From assembly GCF_037126465.1 (NCBI RefSeq), contig NC_088201.1, positions 83,046,273 to 83,110,272 of the forward strand: a stretch of DNA of 64,000 nucleotides, in the 5' to 3' direction. Shown piece by piece: positions 1 to 11,051 of the stretch. Source of the stretch: Ornithodoros turicata (lineage: Eukaryota > Arthropoda > Arachnida > Ixodida > Argasidae). The notes under the pieces are model-generated. The model made no database searches, was not told where the DNA came from, and worked only from the letters and a program-made list of their open reading frames with translations. Positions within the stretch are counted from its first letter, which is position 1; each line of letters starts with the position of its first letter. Made by a program: the position numbers and the translations under genes.

Positions 1-1289
1 ACAATACCTGAAGAACTTTTTTTCACTGGTCTCCTCTGCTGTGGAATGCTGAAATAAGTAAAACACACATTTCAGTTTAATCTATGTGAATTACAAATCT
101 ATTACATGTGAATCCAGGGAAAATGGGGACCTCGTTCCGTTTTGCTCCAGTATTTTCATAACCTGGGAAAGCAAAATCCGCTCAAATTCCGTGTTCAGTG
201 TAGTGCAACAACATGCATATTTCCATGCCTAGATAGTATCCACACAACAGCCGCAAGACGCTAATGCACTTTATGATCAGTCCTATTGCACGGTTAAAGG
301 TCTCTGGAGATAAGACACGCTGCAAAGAGATGATAGATACTGGGACGGTTAATAAACATGCGAGTGGATAACGCCCCTCAATTTCTTCATCGGGGCTCGC
401 AACAACCATCTAGCACGTTATTGCTCTTACTGTACAGTGAGAGGGGTGCTTACAGTGTGTATCACAGGAGATGACACTCATAATAAGCGCCAGCACAGAC
501 AGCACTACGCTTTGTTTTTGAAGATGCACATTGAAGTTCGACCATCCGCACGCTCGGTCGGTCCATTGGATTGGTATCTGGATTTTGTCCAGTCGCACAT
601 GTCGATGTCACTCTCTTTGACCACACTTCGACGGTGCTTTTACGTTTACCATGCAAGAGCTTGCAATAGCGCCTTCGAAAAACAACTGCTGCATTTCGTG
701 ATCCCGGTCAAGCGTTACGCCACTTTGCTTTACTAACCGCGCATTTAAACCGATTCTGCTTAATTTTTACCAGTTAGACTTCGAGTTAGTGAAACATCAC
801 CTACCACAACCACTCTACGATAGTTTTTTCAACACACGTTCACAGTTACAACGTACTTAGGCCGACGTTAAACTAGCCCCTCCCCTAGTTTAAAACACGT
901 CCCATTCAAATACATGGGTCTTAAACCACCGGTTTAAGTAGCTTGGGTGGATGATCGAAATGGAATATTTGAAGGGAATATTCGTCCCATTGCGATAAAA
1001 TCCATCTCCTGGGCGCTTCTACCAACTATATCAATCAAAACTTACCCAAGATTTGATGAAAAATTCTTCATGAACCGGGGTTTAGGCCTACCGGCCACAA
1101 CCGCTTCTGGCAGTCTTTGGCGAAATGCGCATGCGCCGTGCAGGAAGCTCGCTATGTGCGGTGCCATTGGCTTCACAGCAGCAGGTTGTAGGGCATGGGG
1201 TGGTGATCCAGGATTGGCGAACGAAAGTCTCACGTGATCGATTTAAACTCGACGTCACTAAACCAGTGGTTTAAGTGAGTTGGTGAATA
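1..1289. other. no gene recognised; short hairpins and a direct repeat
   Basis: No recognisable coding region. A 26-bp hairpin (arms TTAAACTAG and CTAGTTTAA) lies at 868-893. An imperfect direct repeat of about 30 bp (TAAACCAnnGGTTTAAGT type) occurs near 921-952 and 1257-1288. These bound a roughly 310-bp block that may be a decayed MITE. The short open frames across this block have no domain-like composition. Confidence 0.4.
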
Positions 1290-1375
1290 CGGGTAAATAT
1301 CTGTACAACCCCACTCCCCCATGCAATGCTCACAAGAGCCTTTGGGGTATTGTAAATAAATAAATAAATAAATAA
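1290..1375 (+). mobile_element. 5'-truncated LINE 3' end with AAATn tail
   Basis: A short GC-balanced stretch ends in TTTGGGGTATTG followed directly by about six TAAA units (1351-1374). LINE families of the Jockey/CR1/I group commonly end this way. No coding sequence remains. The assignment rests only on the tail and its flank. Confidence 0.4.
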
Positions 1376-1860
1376 GATTGGTGCAATTATGCTGTCGCGT
1401 TTCCGGCCTGCGGCTAACTGACGAAGAGCATCATGAATGTCACGTATTGTCAACAGAGCTGTGGTACGGCTACATTCGAAGCTTTTGTTGGAATTGTAGT
1501 TATCGTTGATAAAGTAAGTCAATTGCTTGCTTAATTACAAGACTTTACTCTCATATCGTTACCGCTGCATCACTTGCTGCTTGCGAAGTCATGCTGCGCA
1601 GATATCTCTCTCTCTCTAATGCCCGGCGTTTGGCGTTCCAGGAAGAGTACACTCTTAGAAATAGGTCTTCTATCGTGCCGTCAAGAGCTGCCGTGTCTTC
1701 TAGATTCAAGCTCAAGGCCGAAGTTTTAGACGACAGATGCCCACGTGACCCGGGAGAAAAGAAAATACTATAAAAATTGTTTTGCTTTTTTTTGCGAGTA
1801 CGCCGTGTAGAAGACACGTTTATCACGTGACCAGGAATCGGACGTCGTGGCGTCTATTTT

Positions 1861-2049
1861 GTGTTGTCTAAATTTTTGCCGTGGTTTCTATGCACGCGGA
1901 GTGATCAACTGACCGGCGTCGAGGGCCGGAGTCACGTGAACTATACGACGGGGCCAGACATGCTGGTGGCGCGGCACTGGTCACACCTCTTCTTCGATGC
2001 CTTGCCGCCAGCGTTTCTTCGGTTTGCTGATTCTGAGATTCTTTGACAG
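1861..2049 (+). other. candidate 5' exon with strong splice donor
   Basis: A GC-rich stretch ends in GACAG followed by GTAAGA at 2050, close to the ideal animal donor. It lies 380 bp upstream of a zinc-motif exon on the same strand. The open frame over it has no recognisable domain, so it could be a noncoding first exon. No promoter element was identified. Confidence 0.25.
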
Positions 2050-2428
2050 GTAAGACACCTCCGTTTAATAGATTTTATTTCGATTACTGTGCTAGCAGCA
2101 CTACTATTGTAGTGGCTACCTGTTACTTCTCCACGCTTCTAACGAGCATTTGGAAGGTGCACGTGCGAATGAAAGTGTCATGGCGGTCGTGACAGAACCT
2201 CAACGAAAGTTATGTGGTGATGCTTGAGAAGTTGAGTGGTGAAGGTATTCGAGAGACGCTAATGTGTTATCAGCTGTATCCGGTTTGTAGCTCTGCTAGA
2301 ATTGCCTCTAAACGTGGACTTCACGAGCGCTAACGTTTGTGTATGGCCCCAAATGTTTTTGTCTTTCGGGGGCTCGTTTCGACCGTGGTTTGCGTAACCA
2401 TTCTCTGTCTCAGCTAGCCGCAGTGGGT

Positions 2429-2591
2429 ATGGACGTCACCAACGAAGACTTCACTGGTGTTCAACGTGCCGCCTGGAGGAAATGTGCGTGCGATTCATAC
2501 CGAAGACTGACAGATATTAGCCGGTACACGGCACAAGTGTTACCCGGAACATGCGTCCAATGCTGACACTCTCCTGTCGACCATGTGCAAG
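2429..2591 (+). pseudogene. degenerate Cys-rich zinc-motif exon
   Basis: The frame from ATG 2429 reads MDVTNEDFTGV, then a Cys-rich stretch, then CVQC, a TGA stop, and HSPVDHV. The exon ends at 2591 before a GTAATA donor. The same pattern (NKDFxGV, CxxC, YCxHSPxxH) occurs in the plus-strand frame at 21.2 kb, so these are two copies of one exon family. The in-frame stop inside the CxxC(x)H block makes this copy non-functional unless the stop is a sequencing error. The family resembles a small zinc-binding motif common in tick and cnidarian predicted proteins; I cannot name its function. Confidence 0.4.
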
Positions 2592-2599
2592 GTAATACA

Positions 2600-3178
2600 A
2601 GTGGCTGCGTTGTTGGCCTTGCATACGAGACGAGTTGATTGTAGTTATTCGTTCGTCATAGCTCGGATAGCTCGGCCTGACAGGCGTGTTGATCTCAGCC
2701 GCATTCAGTAAGATACCTCTTTGATCTCTCCTCCTACATACTTGGTACTGCTGTGGTACCAATGTACCATTTTTCTCTCCTCGCTGCCTCACCTATCATC
2801 GTTTTAGTATAAGCTATAGTTCGTACCCTTTCACTGTTGTCGATGGTGATTTTTATTACACTTAATGTTGTTCCTATCCACTTTGTAATGCGTCTTTGTC
2901 GTCGTTTACTTTGTCACAGTTATGCCTTGAAGCAGAATTCCGATTCGAGGCCAGGATGGGAAGCATGGAGGAAACGCTGCACAACGGGTGACAACTGCCA
3001 CATCAACAGCCCCCACAAAGAGATGTAGAGCCCCTGAAATATGGTGATCATATGCCCTGAGCAACAAGCAGGTCTGCATCCTAGCGAAACCTGTTTCGTA
3101 GCGAGTTTCGAGCATGCAAATAGTTTCGCAGCAGCGGCGTCGAGCCGCGCCGTTTTGTGCAATCTATGATATTTTGAC
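2600..3178. other. no feature seen
   Basis: Unique-looking sequence with only short overlapping frames on both strands. No domain, RNA gene or clear repeat was found. Confidence 0.4.
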
Positions 3179-3550
3179 AGGAATAGAATAGAATAGAATA
3201 TTTATTCTGCATTTACATCTACATTTCAAGGAAAGCGAGGGAGGGCACCTATGCCAGTTGGCATGTGGGCTCCCCTTACAGTGGCAGACAGTGTCTTAAC
3301 TGTCGCTATGTGTACCCTGTAATGCACATTCAAAGAGAGAAAGAAAAAAAAAAGAAAAGAAAGGAAGAAGAGGAGTATCAGCGACATTTAGTAACCGTAC
3401 GTTTAACATATATAAATCATCAGCGAATCCCCATCAACCTGCAGCAGCAACGTTTTAGGATCTATACATTTAACATATGTAAATGAACAATAGCTTCAAA
3501 GGTGCGGAATACGACTTCTCTACAAAAAAATTCAAATATAGACTAAGTAC

Positions 3551-3564
3551 ATATATATATATAT

Positions 3565-3599
<35 letters not shown>

Positions 3600-3612
3600 A
3601 TATATATATTGG
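3551..3612. repeat. AT/AC microsatellite
   Basis: An AT run, about nine AC units, then a longer AT run. It lies within the inferred LINE 3' UTR. Confidence 0.9.
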
Positions 3613-3874
3613 CACTACATCAAAATAAGGCAACAAGGTATTAGGAATATACAGGGTGAGACTGCCTGTTTCTTCATGTACTATTAAAATCAGAGTTGTT
3701 TGCCAACTAACCAATTATTAATAACCTTCTTGGCCTTTCTTTTTGATTTTTCATTTTGTAGGGACCTCGGCATCTCATTGAACATTGTCGGCACATAGTA
3801 TGATCTGATGTATTTACCATACATTGTTCTTATGCTGGGCACTTGGTAAAGTGGGAGGTGGGGACGTGCCGACC

Positions 3875-4420
3875 TTAGCCTATCTTGGGGTTTGTAAATG
3901 GTTGGGAAAAATAATGTTTCATTAACGCAGTACTCTTGTACAGACTTCTAAAAGACAGTATCTTGTATCTGCCTGTCTCAGCAATCTGCTTCTGTATGGC
4001 CTTAATTACATTTTCTATTCTTCTACATTGGTAATCTGAGCAGTTGCCAAACAGAGCAATTCCATACCTTAGGACGCTTTCTCCAAGTGTCTCATATACA
4101 ACACGCCTTATGTTATCATTGGCATAAAATTTCAAGTTGTGAACATACGCGCTTACCGTACGTAACATCTTTACAAGGTAATTAATGTGCGTGGTCCATC
4201 CCAAGTTGCTATCAAAGTTAATCCCCAAGCATTTGACCGTGTGGGCGTAGCCGAGTGGCTCGCAGTTACAGTTAACACATTGGTGTAGGTGTAGATAGAT
4301 ATTGGGAAACAGATTTTGCTTACGAGGACTACTAAAACATACTAACTTGGTTTTCTTCGTATTCACAAATATTCTGTTGTCTGTAAACCATTTCATTAGT
4401 TGACATATGTCATGCTGCAT
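3875..4420 (-). pseudogene. LINE reverse transcriptase, C-terminal fragment
   Basis: This open frame of 181 codons covers only the end of a non-LTR reverse transcriptase. Visible in order are the primer-grip/thumb region (NTKKTKLVCFSS near residues 21-32, VKCLGINFD near 63-71, LGWTTHI near 74-80) and the following helical region ending in a basic tail. The catalytic FADD box lies upstream and is missing, so the product could not polymerise DNA. The family is most like CR1/Jockey LINEs, where the thumb motif YLGxxxD is typical. It is uninterrupted over its length, so the copy is fairly young. Confidence 0.75.
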
Positions 4421-4479
4421 TTTATCAGATCCTGCAATCTGATTTTTACAAGAAACAGTCAGTGTATCGGATGCATCCT

Positions 4480-5000
4480 ATGGGGCGGCCACGGAGAGTG
4501 CGTACGCCGTCCGCAGATCGCGAGTTCAGGGCTCGGCGCGTCGCTGCAGCAGCCGATGTGCGTAGCACTTCGAGCGAACAAGCAGCCCAACGCGCGTTGG
4601 CTGCACGAAGACAACATGGCCCTACAATGGGGGAACGCAAAGTGGTTGCGAGGAGACGAAGACGCGAAGATACAAAAGTTAAGGAACGCGAAGCCGAGGC
4701 CAAGAGACGAAGGCGGCAGAAGGAACAAGTACGCGAGCAGGAAGCCATGGCCAAGGGACGTAAACGGTCCCAAACGTGTGTACTTGAAACGAGTTTGCGT
4801 CCGTAGGAGTTTGCATTGGCCAACGCGGAGTTTGCGGACAAGTTTCTGAATAACAAGTTTCGACAGGTTTGTGACGTTCGCGATAGACTGTGGTTCCGGA
4901 CCTACGTGGCGGCCGCACGCTTGGAACACTGCGAACTGTCGGCCATATTACTTCCCAAAGTACTTTACTGGCCCCACAGGTGTGTTGTCCCTCCTTAAAC
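4480..5000 (+). pseudogene. Helitron-like N-terminal fragment
   Basis: From ATG 4480 the frame reads MGRPRRVRTP, then a long Arg/Glu-rich stretch with repeats of the type RRRRxxxxKVKEREAEAKRR, which is likely DNA-binding or a helical linker. About 330 bases on, another frame continues with FADKFLNNKFRQVCDVRDRL and WFR. That matches the region before the Rep domain of Helitron helicase proteins, where a CxxCDRLWF motif is usual. The second Cys of the motif is Arg here and the two parts lie in different frames. No Rep or helicase motifs follow. I recognise this from remembered tick proteins, so the call is moderate. Confidence 0.4.
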
Positions 5001-5855
5001 AATGCAATCCTAACGAAACAGCAGCAGCAGAGTCGTTATTGCTTGTGTGTGCAGAGTTGAATAGCAGCATTTTTGTGCCGTCCTGTGGGAAGTGTATGTA
5101 CGGAAGAAGATCTTATTGCGGACTACAATCGACAGGGCGAACCATGCACATAGCGACAGGCGAGCTCAAATAAACAGCTGTGTCGCTGTCGTTGATTTGA
5201 TGCCACTGTAACTTGCATCATATGCATTATTTTTCTGCCTATTTTCTTTTTTTTTTTTGTAGCGGGTACAGCACTGGGCGTCAGGGAGGTTTCACAGAGT
5301 TTCCAAGAGTCCAGCGTCCCCAAGGAACAGTAGCAGGACTGTTGTGACCTCTGCGTGCTCAGTAGGGTAAAAATCTCCAAGGAAATTTGGTACTTCCCCT
5401 TAGTTTCTATTTGGCTGCTTGTGACGCGCACTAAAATAAAATGCTCCTTTCCGCGATCAGTGTAATACTCCTGACACATGGGTAGCCTAAAGGCCTTTCC
5501 AGAAAAGGACACCCTTCAGAAGGGCGTTTGCGTCAAGTGACACACGGTAAAGGAGATACTCTCTTTTGCAAGCAGGCCTTTCCGGTAGAGGAGATTGCAT
5601 ATCTTCTTTACTGGCGAAAAGGCGTAGCCTCGAGCACAGATCCAGCCGCCGATTATTAGGTAATGGCAATTGAAAATAAGAATGCGCGACTTGCAGATTT
5701 TAGTTACTTAACAGACGAAACTAGAAAGCCATTTTGCAGCTAATTTAATATGCAGTTTATAAAGACCTCACGAAGTTACGTGAGTACATTTCTCGAGCCA
5801 CATTTCAGATGGCGCTGTTGACCGAAAGGGAGATCGACGCTGTCGTGTGTCACCG
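5001..5855. other. no gene recognised
   Basis: Contains a poly-T run near 5247 and a few short frames with no domains. It may include the rest of a decayed Helitron, but no terminal hairpin plus CTRR end was identified. Confidence 0.35.
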
Positions 5856-5936
5856 GCATGAAAGAAGGAAGTCACTGAAAAGGTTAGCCAGCTGCAGGAC
5901 TCGACCCACATCTTCTGGACTACCGGTCCAGGCCTC
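5856..5936 (-). mobile_element. tRNA-derived SINE fragment
   Basis: On the minus strand the sequence contains a T-arm/B-box-like block (GTGGGTCGAGTCCTGC) followed by an acceptor-like AGCTGGCTAACC and a tail TTTTCAGTGACTT. A near-identical copy lies at 15,919-15,999. The tRNA 5' half is not recognisable, so this is a short SINE or SINE fragment and not a tRNA gene. Confidence 0.6.
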
Positions 5937-6412
5937 TACGAACTTCAGAACACCCATTTCCATCGTGGTGACTGGCGTGACCTCCTTTCAGCAAGGTGTT
6001 CTCCAAAGCAGTAAAGGACACCCACCGCAGAGAAGTTCTAGCTAGCCCGATGTGCCATGGGTATGAAGCTGCTTCAGCGCATACTATAGCGCTCCCTTAT
6101 TATACTTACCTTCGACGTCGTGTCTATGAGGTTACGTTAAGCAGCGTATGACTGTGACTGAGCTCGTGAGAATCGCTTGTGGTATCAGCTAGGAGGCAGT
6201 CTTCCACCTTGTAGCGGACCTGCCGCCATCGTCATGCGCTGGTGCCGAAGCCACGACTGGCGCGCGAAATAAATGAATTGTTCACTGATCGTCTACCATG
6301 AAGGTTGCATAGTCCATTCATATTGGTGACGATCAACCTCATCAATCTCACAGCGACTATGTTCAAAGCCTGAAGGATTTATTTATTTCGGCAGGTCACC
6401 CCTGTCCCGCTT

Positions 6413-6736
6413 TGGATGCCGACACGGCGAACAGTTTTCGTCAGCCAAGACCTAACCGCTGCGACTCGTGTGTTTCTGCGAGCCGACCGTGTCAAGCTGC
6501 CGCAGACTCCTTACTACACCGGCCCCTACCCAGTTTTGTCCCGGACACCCAAGACTGTGCGCTTAGAGATAAATGGGAAGCACGACACTGCGTCTTTCGA
6601 CCGCATCAAGCATGCCTATCTCTCCCTCTGTCTCTCGCTGTCCGCTGCCCTGGCTCTTGACCCCGTCTGCTCACCTCACCCACCTCGCAGCAAACATATT
6701 ACTTGGCCCTCATTCATATCCACTGTGTCCTTTTAA
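6413..6736 (+). pseudogene. Gypsy integrase C-terminal domain
   Basis: The frame reads TVFVSQDLTAATRVFLRAD, then VKLPQTPYYTGPYPVLSR, then the GKHDTASFDRIKHAYL block. This is the integrase C-terminal (chromatin-binding side) region found at the end of Ty3/Gypsy polyproteins, where a YxGPYxVL motif and a following DRxKxAY motif are standard. Zinc-finger and catalytic D,D-35-E parts of integrase are absent. The frame then runs into unrelated sequence before a stop at 6736. No neighbouring gag-pol frame is left. Confidence 0.75.
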
Positions 6737-6743
6737 CACGGTC

Positions 6744-6755
6744 TGGGGAGGGGAG
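6744..6755 (+). other. polypurine tract of the Gypsy remnant
   Basis: The purine-only run TGGGGAGGGGAG (after its first T) lies just 5' of the proposed 3' LTR start at 6759. This is the expected place for the plus-strand primer of an LTR retrotransposon. Confidence 0.5.
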
Positions 6756-7378
6756 CCCTGTAGCGCCCTCGGTGGTATGAGCTGAGATCAAGATCAGATG
6801 AAGAAGAATACACGTGCGTGCATCAGTTCTTCCCTGGTAGCCACTCAGCACGGACCTGCGTTCCGCTCATTAGTAGCTTTGCCTACAAACTTGGTCACCA
6901 AGTCTGTAGAGCAGCTAAGCTGCAGAACAACGGTCCGTGAACTGTGCCAGCCTGAGCAGAGCTGGGGCACGAGCATTTATTCACCTGAGCATGCTAAGCA
7001 CCTGAGCATGCCACGCATATGAGCATACCACTGGGCCGGGGGCGCTACAGGATCGTCTATACCATGAAGGCTGTCTAGTCCCTTCAACCTCAACCTGATT
7101 GTCAGATGTTTGGCAGCTGATCCGAGAAGTATTGAGCCTTGTAGTGGATGAGGCAATTCAGCACAGAAGGACAAACCCAACACAAGCCTCACAACGCCAT
7201 CATTCAATTGCCGTATTGATCTTTCAGGAAATATCATAGATACGTTTAACTGGGTTATGGTGTATTGGAGCTAGCTGGCTGCCCTAAGGGCGCCTGCAGC
7301 TGCAGTTTTTACGCGTTAAAATATGACAATTGGGAGGGATGGCATTTAGAAGCGGTCTTTTCTACCGCTATCTATTAA

Positions 7379-7994
7379 AGGGACTATGAAATTTCCCGAA
7401 CCCCCATACTTTTTTTCGATGGAAACTGTTCTTCCCGCAGAGAAACTAATTTGCCACAAATTTTTCCGGACGAAATCGCTCCACTCTGCGAGGAGCGCGC
7501 GCTGGAAATGTCTCTTCCGCGTTCCTCCTCTCTCGCGCATATTTCCCTGCCGATGGTGTAACTGTACGGACCGCACTTCGGTTCCCCGTTACGTCACCGG
7601 TGTTGCACAATGGCAAGTAATGCCGCGAGCTCGCGCTGTGGCTGCCGCCACTGCCGAAATCTGCCGATCGCGCGAAAGCTGCTGTCATGGAGATTTCCAC
7701 TCCCGGTGAACGCATACGCGGGATCCTACGGCGCATGCTCCTGGCGGGATTCCTCGGCTCGGCAACACGTCACGATGACGTGTTGCTGAGCCGGCCGTGG
7801 TCGCGTCAAGTTACCCGTTGTGTCTCCGCTCGGCAGCTCCCCACGGCGCGGCGCCAGCTGTCCTCCCTTCGCCGATCCGTTTAAATTCGCTCCCGAGAAG
7901 TCCGCTCGCGCGACGAAAGTAAAATTTCGGTTCTAGATTCAGAAAAATGTCTTCTTTCGAACGAAACGAAGAAAAAAATCGTTTCATAGTCCCT
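7379..7994. mobile_element. 616-bp non-autonomous TTAA-target DNA transposon
   Basis: Inverted ends are AGGGACTATGAAA on both sides (7379-7391 and 7982-7994), flanked by TTAA at 7375-7378 and 7995-7998. The target duplication is confirmed because excision restores the LINE reading frame. Internally GC-rich with no transposase. TTAA targets are used by piggyBac and Kolobok superfamilies; the ends do not start with CCC, so Kolobok-like is plausible. It carries a central hairpin at 7755-7793. Confidence 0.85.
7755..7793. repeat. hairpin inside the TTAA element
   Basis: Two 18-nt arms (7755-7772 and 7776-7793) pair with one mismatch around a 3-nt loop. It is the strongest secondary structure in the element. 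Confidence 0.85.
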
Positions 7995-8700
7995 TTAAGA
8001 AAGCGAAGAGCGCTTTCAGTGCTTTGGATTGTTGTTGCTTTGTGGGCCATCTTCCGGCAATCTTGCAAAAGGAGAAAGGCCTGTTGTCCAGTGCCGCTAG
8101 AGTCTGTTGGCGTTGAAGTCTGGCTTGGCTATATTCTTGGCAGTGTATGATTATGTGGTGTGTGTCCTCTGGGACTTTGTATCGTTTGCAAATGTTTGAG
8201 TCAGACAGCCTTAGCTGGTGCCTTGTAGTGAGATGGTATCCACTGGGGTGATATATTGTGTCATAAGGCTTCGGCTTCGCTTTGCGCCTTCATGATGTTG
8301 TAGACAATACAATCGTGTGGGTCCTGCTTTTGGATGGAGTAGCGGGTCGCTCTGGAGTCGGAGCACACTACCAATGTGCCGGATTGGGATTTTCTGATGC
8401 GTTGTAAAGCTTTCAAAATTGCATGTAGCTCTGCTGCTGTGGATGTTGTCTTGTGGGATAACCTGTACGCTGCCGTCGGTTACGAAAGCACGTGATGATC
8501 TCCTTTTGGATGTGGATCCGTCAGTGTACACCTGCACTGCTACCGGGTACTTTTCTTCAATATGTGCCATGGCTAGTGTTTTTAGAGCCACTTGTGGTAT
8601 TTCGTTTTTCTTGTCAATCCCTGGTACTTCAGTGGTCATCTTGGGTGGGAGTAGGAGCCAGGGGCCGTGTCCTGATAGTGCCTTTTTGCACGATGCTTAG

Positions 8701-11051
8701 CCCATATATGCCTATAGTCAGATAAATAGCGCGAGCTGTAGGTTACTGCCATACTCGTGACCCCCCACTCCACGCGGCTGTTTTTCCGTATCTTTAATGG
8801 GTGAAGAGAAACTAGCCGTCCTGCATGTAGAACGTTCGGCAGATCCTGACTGTGGACTGCTGTTTCTTGTTACCGACCTACCGACTGCGGTACGCTTTGA
8901 AACATCGGACGTGGACGCGAACGTCACTCTTTTCACAGCGTGTGCACTTTGCATGACAGCATGCGCACCGGGTTTGCTTTTCCTGACCTACGACGATGTG
9001 GTCGATGCGGACAAACCGGCTGTCCTGTAGCAGATCCGATGGGAGACGGCTCTTTCCGCGAGCTCCATTGGTTTTGTATTTCTGCAGGTATGCAACAGCA
9101 ATGCTTCTTCTGAATGCAAGATCGTGAAACTTGTTGTTTGCCTTGAACAGTTGAAAGGCGTTATTCAGGGTTGCATCCAGGAGGTATGTGAACAACGAAG
9201 AATACCACTTTTTGCCACGAATACAGGTGCGGTAATGGCAAATGCTCTGATCCAGCCTGTCGACACCGCGCATATTCTTAGTATAGCATGCCGGCGCAAA
9301 TGGTTGCAGGACCGTCACATCTTCCCGGCTTTCCCTGGAGTACTTCGCCACCGTTCTCTGTGGCTCGAGCCCCAGTGCATAGGAGCACACAGTGACTGTA
9401 CTGTTATCTTTCCTGCGGCACACAAATATTACGTCACCCTGAAGAACTCTGTAGTAGTGAAAATCGCGTTCCTTTTTCTTCGTGTCTTTTTGTGACATCA
9501 GGGGGAACTTTTCTATGCGATTTTCCCGCGCCGTCCCGGTACATTTTACGCCCATTGTCGCCCATTACATGAAATGTGAAGCTAAACCTTTCCTTGAGCT
9601 TGTTTACCATGGCGGTTACGACACATCCTCCCAGTCCGAGCAGTTCATTTTCTTCGCCATATGTGCTGGATTTTCCCTTGATAAGGTCCAACCGCGACGA
9701 GATACCCCAAGGAGCACACGTGTACCACAGCTTGAACTCAAACCTGATAGGTTTTCTTTTCATAAACTGCTTGCAGCCGTGTTTTCCGAAACACTCGCAC
9801 GTACTATCGTCTATACTGTAAGCCTCCTGCTGCGGTGCGTAGAGAATGAACCAGCTTTGTCTAGGTTACTGTTATCCGCAAAATGCAGGTTAGCAAATAT
9901 CCCCTGAAACCGATCGCGCCTCATGGCATTGGCTGCCATCTCATTGTGGGTGTCACTCAATTGTTCCCAATACATCCGCCGACTCGGCACGGTAACATAG
10001 TCGCTCACCAGCAAAATTCCCAAAGCACATCGCACTTCGTCGTTCGTGACCTATATTGCACGGTTCTTTTATTCGGTGTACCGGTTAATTTCGGCTGTAA
10101 TAGTTGTTATCACTTCATCATCGAAGAACCGTTCGAACATCTCGGCAGGGGTGTCGGCATCGGGTATCGATGCTTCAGGTATGCGTGCGTTCTCAGGAAA
10201 TGATGGAGCCACCTTCCACCTTTCGCCAGACGCTTGTTTTCCGAGCCTTCGTAACTGGCTCAATTGCATCCTCGATATCGCTGTCATCAAAGTCCACTTG
10301 GGCCACATTCGCACGCAAAAGGCACCCAGGTAGATGATTGACGCCTGTGTTTCCCTCATCCCCACTTTCCTCATCTGTCACATCAGCTGCATAGTTATCC
10401 GGAGGTTCCATTGCCATCTCCGATGGCCGTTCTTCACCGGAGGCTATCCTGTCCAAGATATAGTTCAGCCTTGCCGGCAATTTCGTTTTGCTGTAGAACT
10501 GTGGAGGTGCTATTGTGCACCCCTTCGAGGTAAAAGAGGGATTTAAGAACATGTTGATTACATCGAATGTGGCTATAATTACGGTACTAAACCGTAATGA
10601 ACCCTAAATGACTCATGTGAGAGCAAAGAGAAAGGAATGACCACACAGCGGCGTGCCTACTGCCTAGCGTCGTACATGCACGACGCCTCCACGCTTCGTC
10701 TGTTTGACAAACAACTGTTCGATAGAAAATTACAATATCCGTCGCGATGACTGAATAGACATGTGAAGAAGTACCAAAGATACGACAAGCCAAATGGAGT
10801 TCCTATTCTTCCAAGAATCTTGCCTTTCTCCAGTAGACATGAAGGTTTCAGGAAAGCGACGAGAAAGACAAAAGTCAACGCTCGCTCCTGCCGGACCGAC
10901 GCGCTTTGTGGACTTCACGGCCTGTCACACATGAGTCATACCTCCCCCGCGGGCAACCGTGGTGGCGCTAGTGATCTGCAGCAAGAACGGCTTTTTTTTA
11001 TGTGAAAATTTCTGACTGTCTTACACGTAAAGGTCAGTCGGCGTATATGGG
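8701..11051 (-). mobile_element. piggyBac element, 2,351 bp
   Basis: The left end is CCCATATATGCC (8701) and the right end, read inward, is CCCATATACGCC (ending 11,051). Both start with CCC, as piggyBac ends do. The flanking tetranucleotide is TTAG on both sides (8697-8700 and 11,052-11,055), a variant of the usual TTAA. The element sits inside a LINE ORF whose frame is restored on excision. It encodes a broken transposase on the minus strand. Confidence 0.9.
8878..10552 (-). pseudogene. piggyBac transposase, frameshifted
   Basis: Pieces in order on the minus strand: an acidic N-terminus (10,552-10,193); FERFFDDEVITTITAEINRY (about 10,130-10,070); the early DDE region with GILLVSDYVTVPSRRMYWEQ and RFQGIFANLHFADN (10,035-9,811); YSIDDSTCECFGKHGCKQF with the first catalytic Asp; KPIRFEFKLWYTC and LGLGGCVVTAMVNKL (9,763-9,434). 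The last frame, 9,555-8,878, holds GVKCTGTARENR and MRGVDRLDQSICHYRTCIR with the late catalytic Asp, then a C-terminal Cys/His block (CACCHAKCTRC, HVRCF). The segment that should hold DNFFT and the second catalytic Asp is not visible, apparently deleted near 9,580. Frame changes occur at about 10,200, 9,800 and 9,550. It cannot make active transposase. Confidence 0.85.

Larger units (their letters stand above)
3180..4421 (-). mobile_element. 5'-truncated non-LTR retrotransposon (LINE)
   Basis: The minus strand carries the end of a reverse transcriptase ORF (4420 to 3875), about 670 bp of 3' untranslated sequence, and a simple-repeat tail of GAATA/TATTC units at 3181-3203. The 5' end is lost at about 4421, where Helitron-like sequence begins. 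A long AT/AC microsatellite (3551-3612) sits in the 3' UTR. The boundary choice is inference from the ORF end and tail. Confidence 0.6.
5990..7094 (+). mobile_element. Ty3/Gypsy LTR retrotransposon remnant
   Basis: Two related end sequences bracket a very short internal region. Near 6281-6330 the block GATCGTCTACCATGAAGG is followed by ATTGGTGAC, like the LTR 3' end and primer-binding region. Near 7051-7094 the same block recurs (GATCGTCTATACCATGAAGG). A purine tract at 6744-6755 immediately precedes CCCTGTAGCG, the likely 3' LTR start. Between them only the integrase tail is coding. The element has lost gag, protease, RT and most of integrase. LTR borders are approximate. Confidence 0.5.

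Noticed and set aside
1551..1826. complementary frames of 91 and 60 codons
   Set aside because: Mutually antisense, no domain, no splice signals supporting either.
4236..4262. tRNA-like GGGCGTAGCCGAGTGGCTCG
   Set aside because: It resembles a tRNA 5' half but lies antisense within the LINE RT frame, with no T-arm at the right distance.
7386..7736. two overlapping frames of about 100 codons
   Set aside because: They lie within a non-autonomous TTAA element, have no domain and reflect its GC-rich composition.
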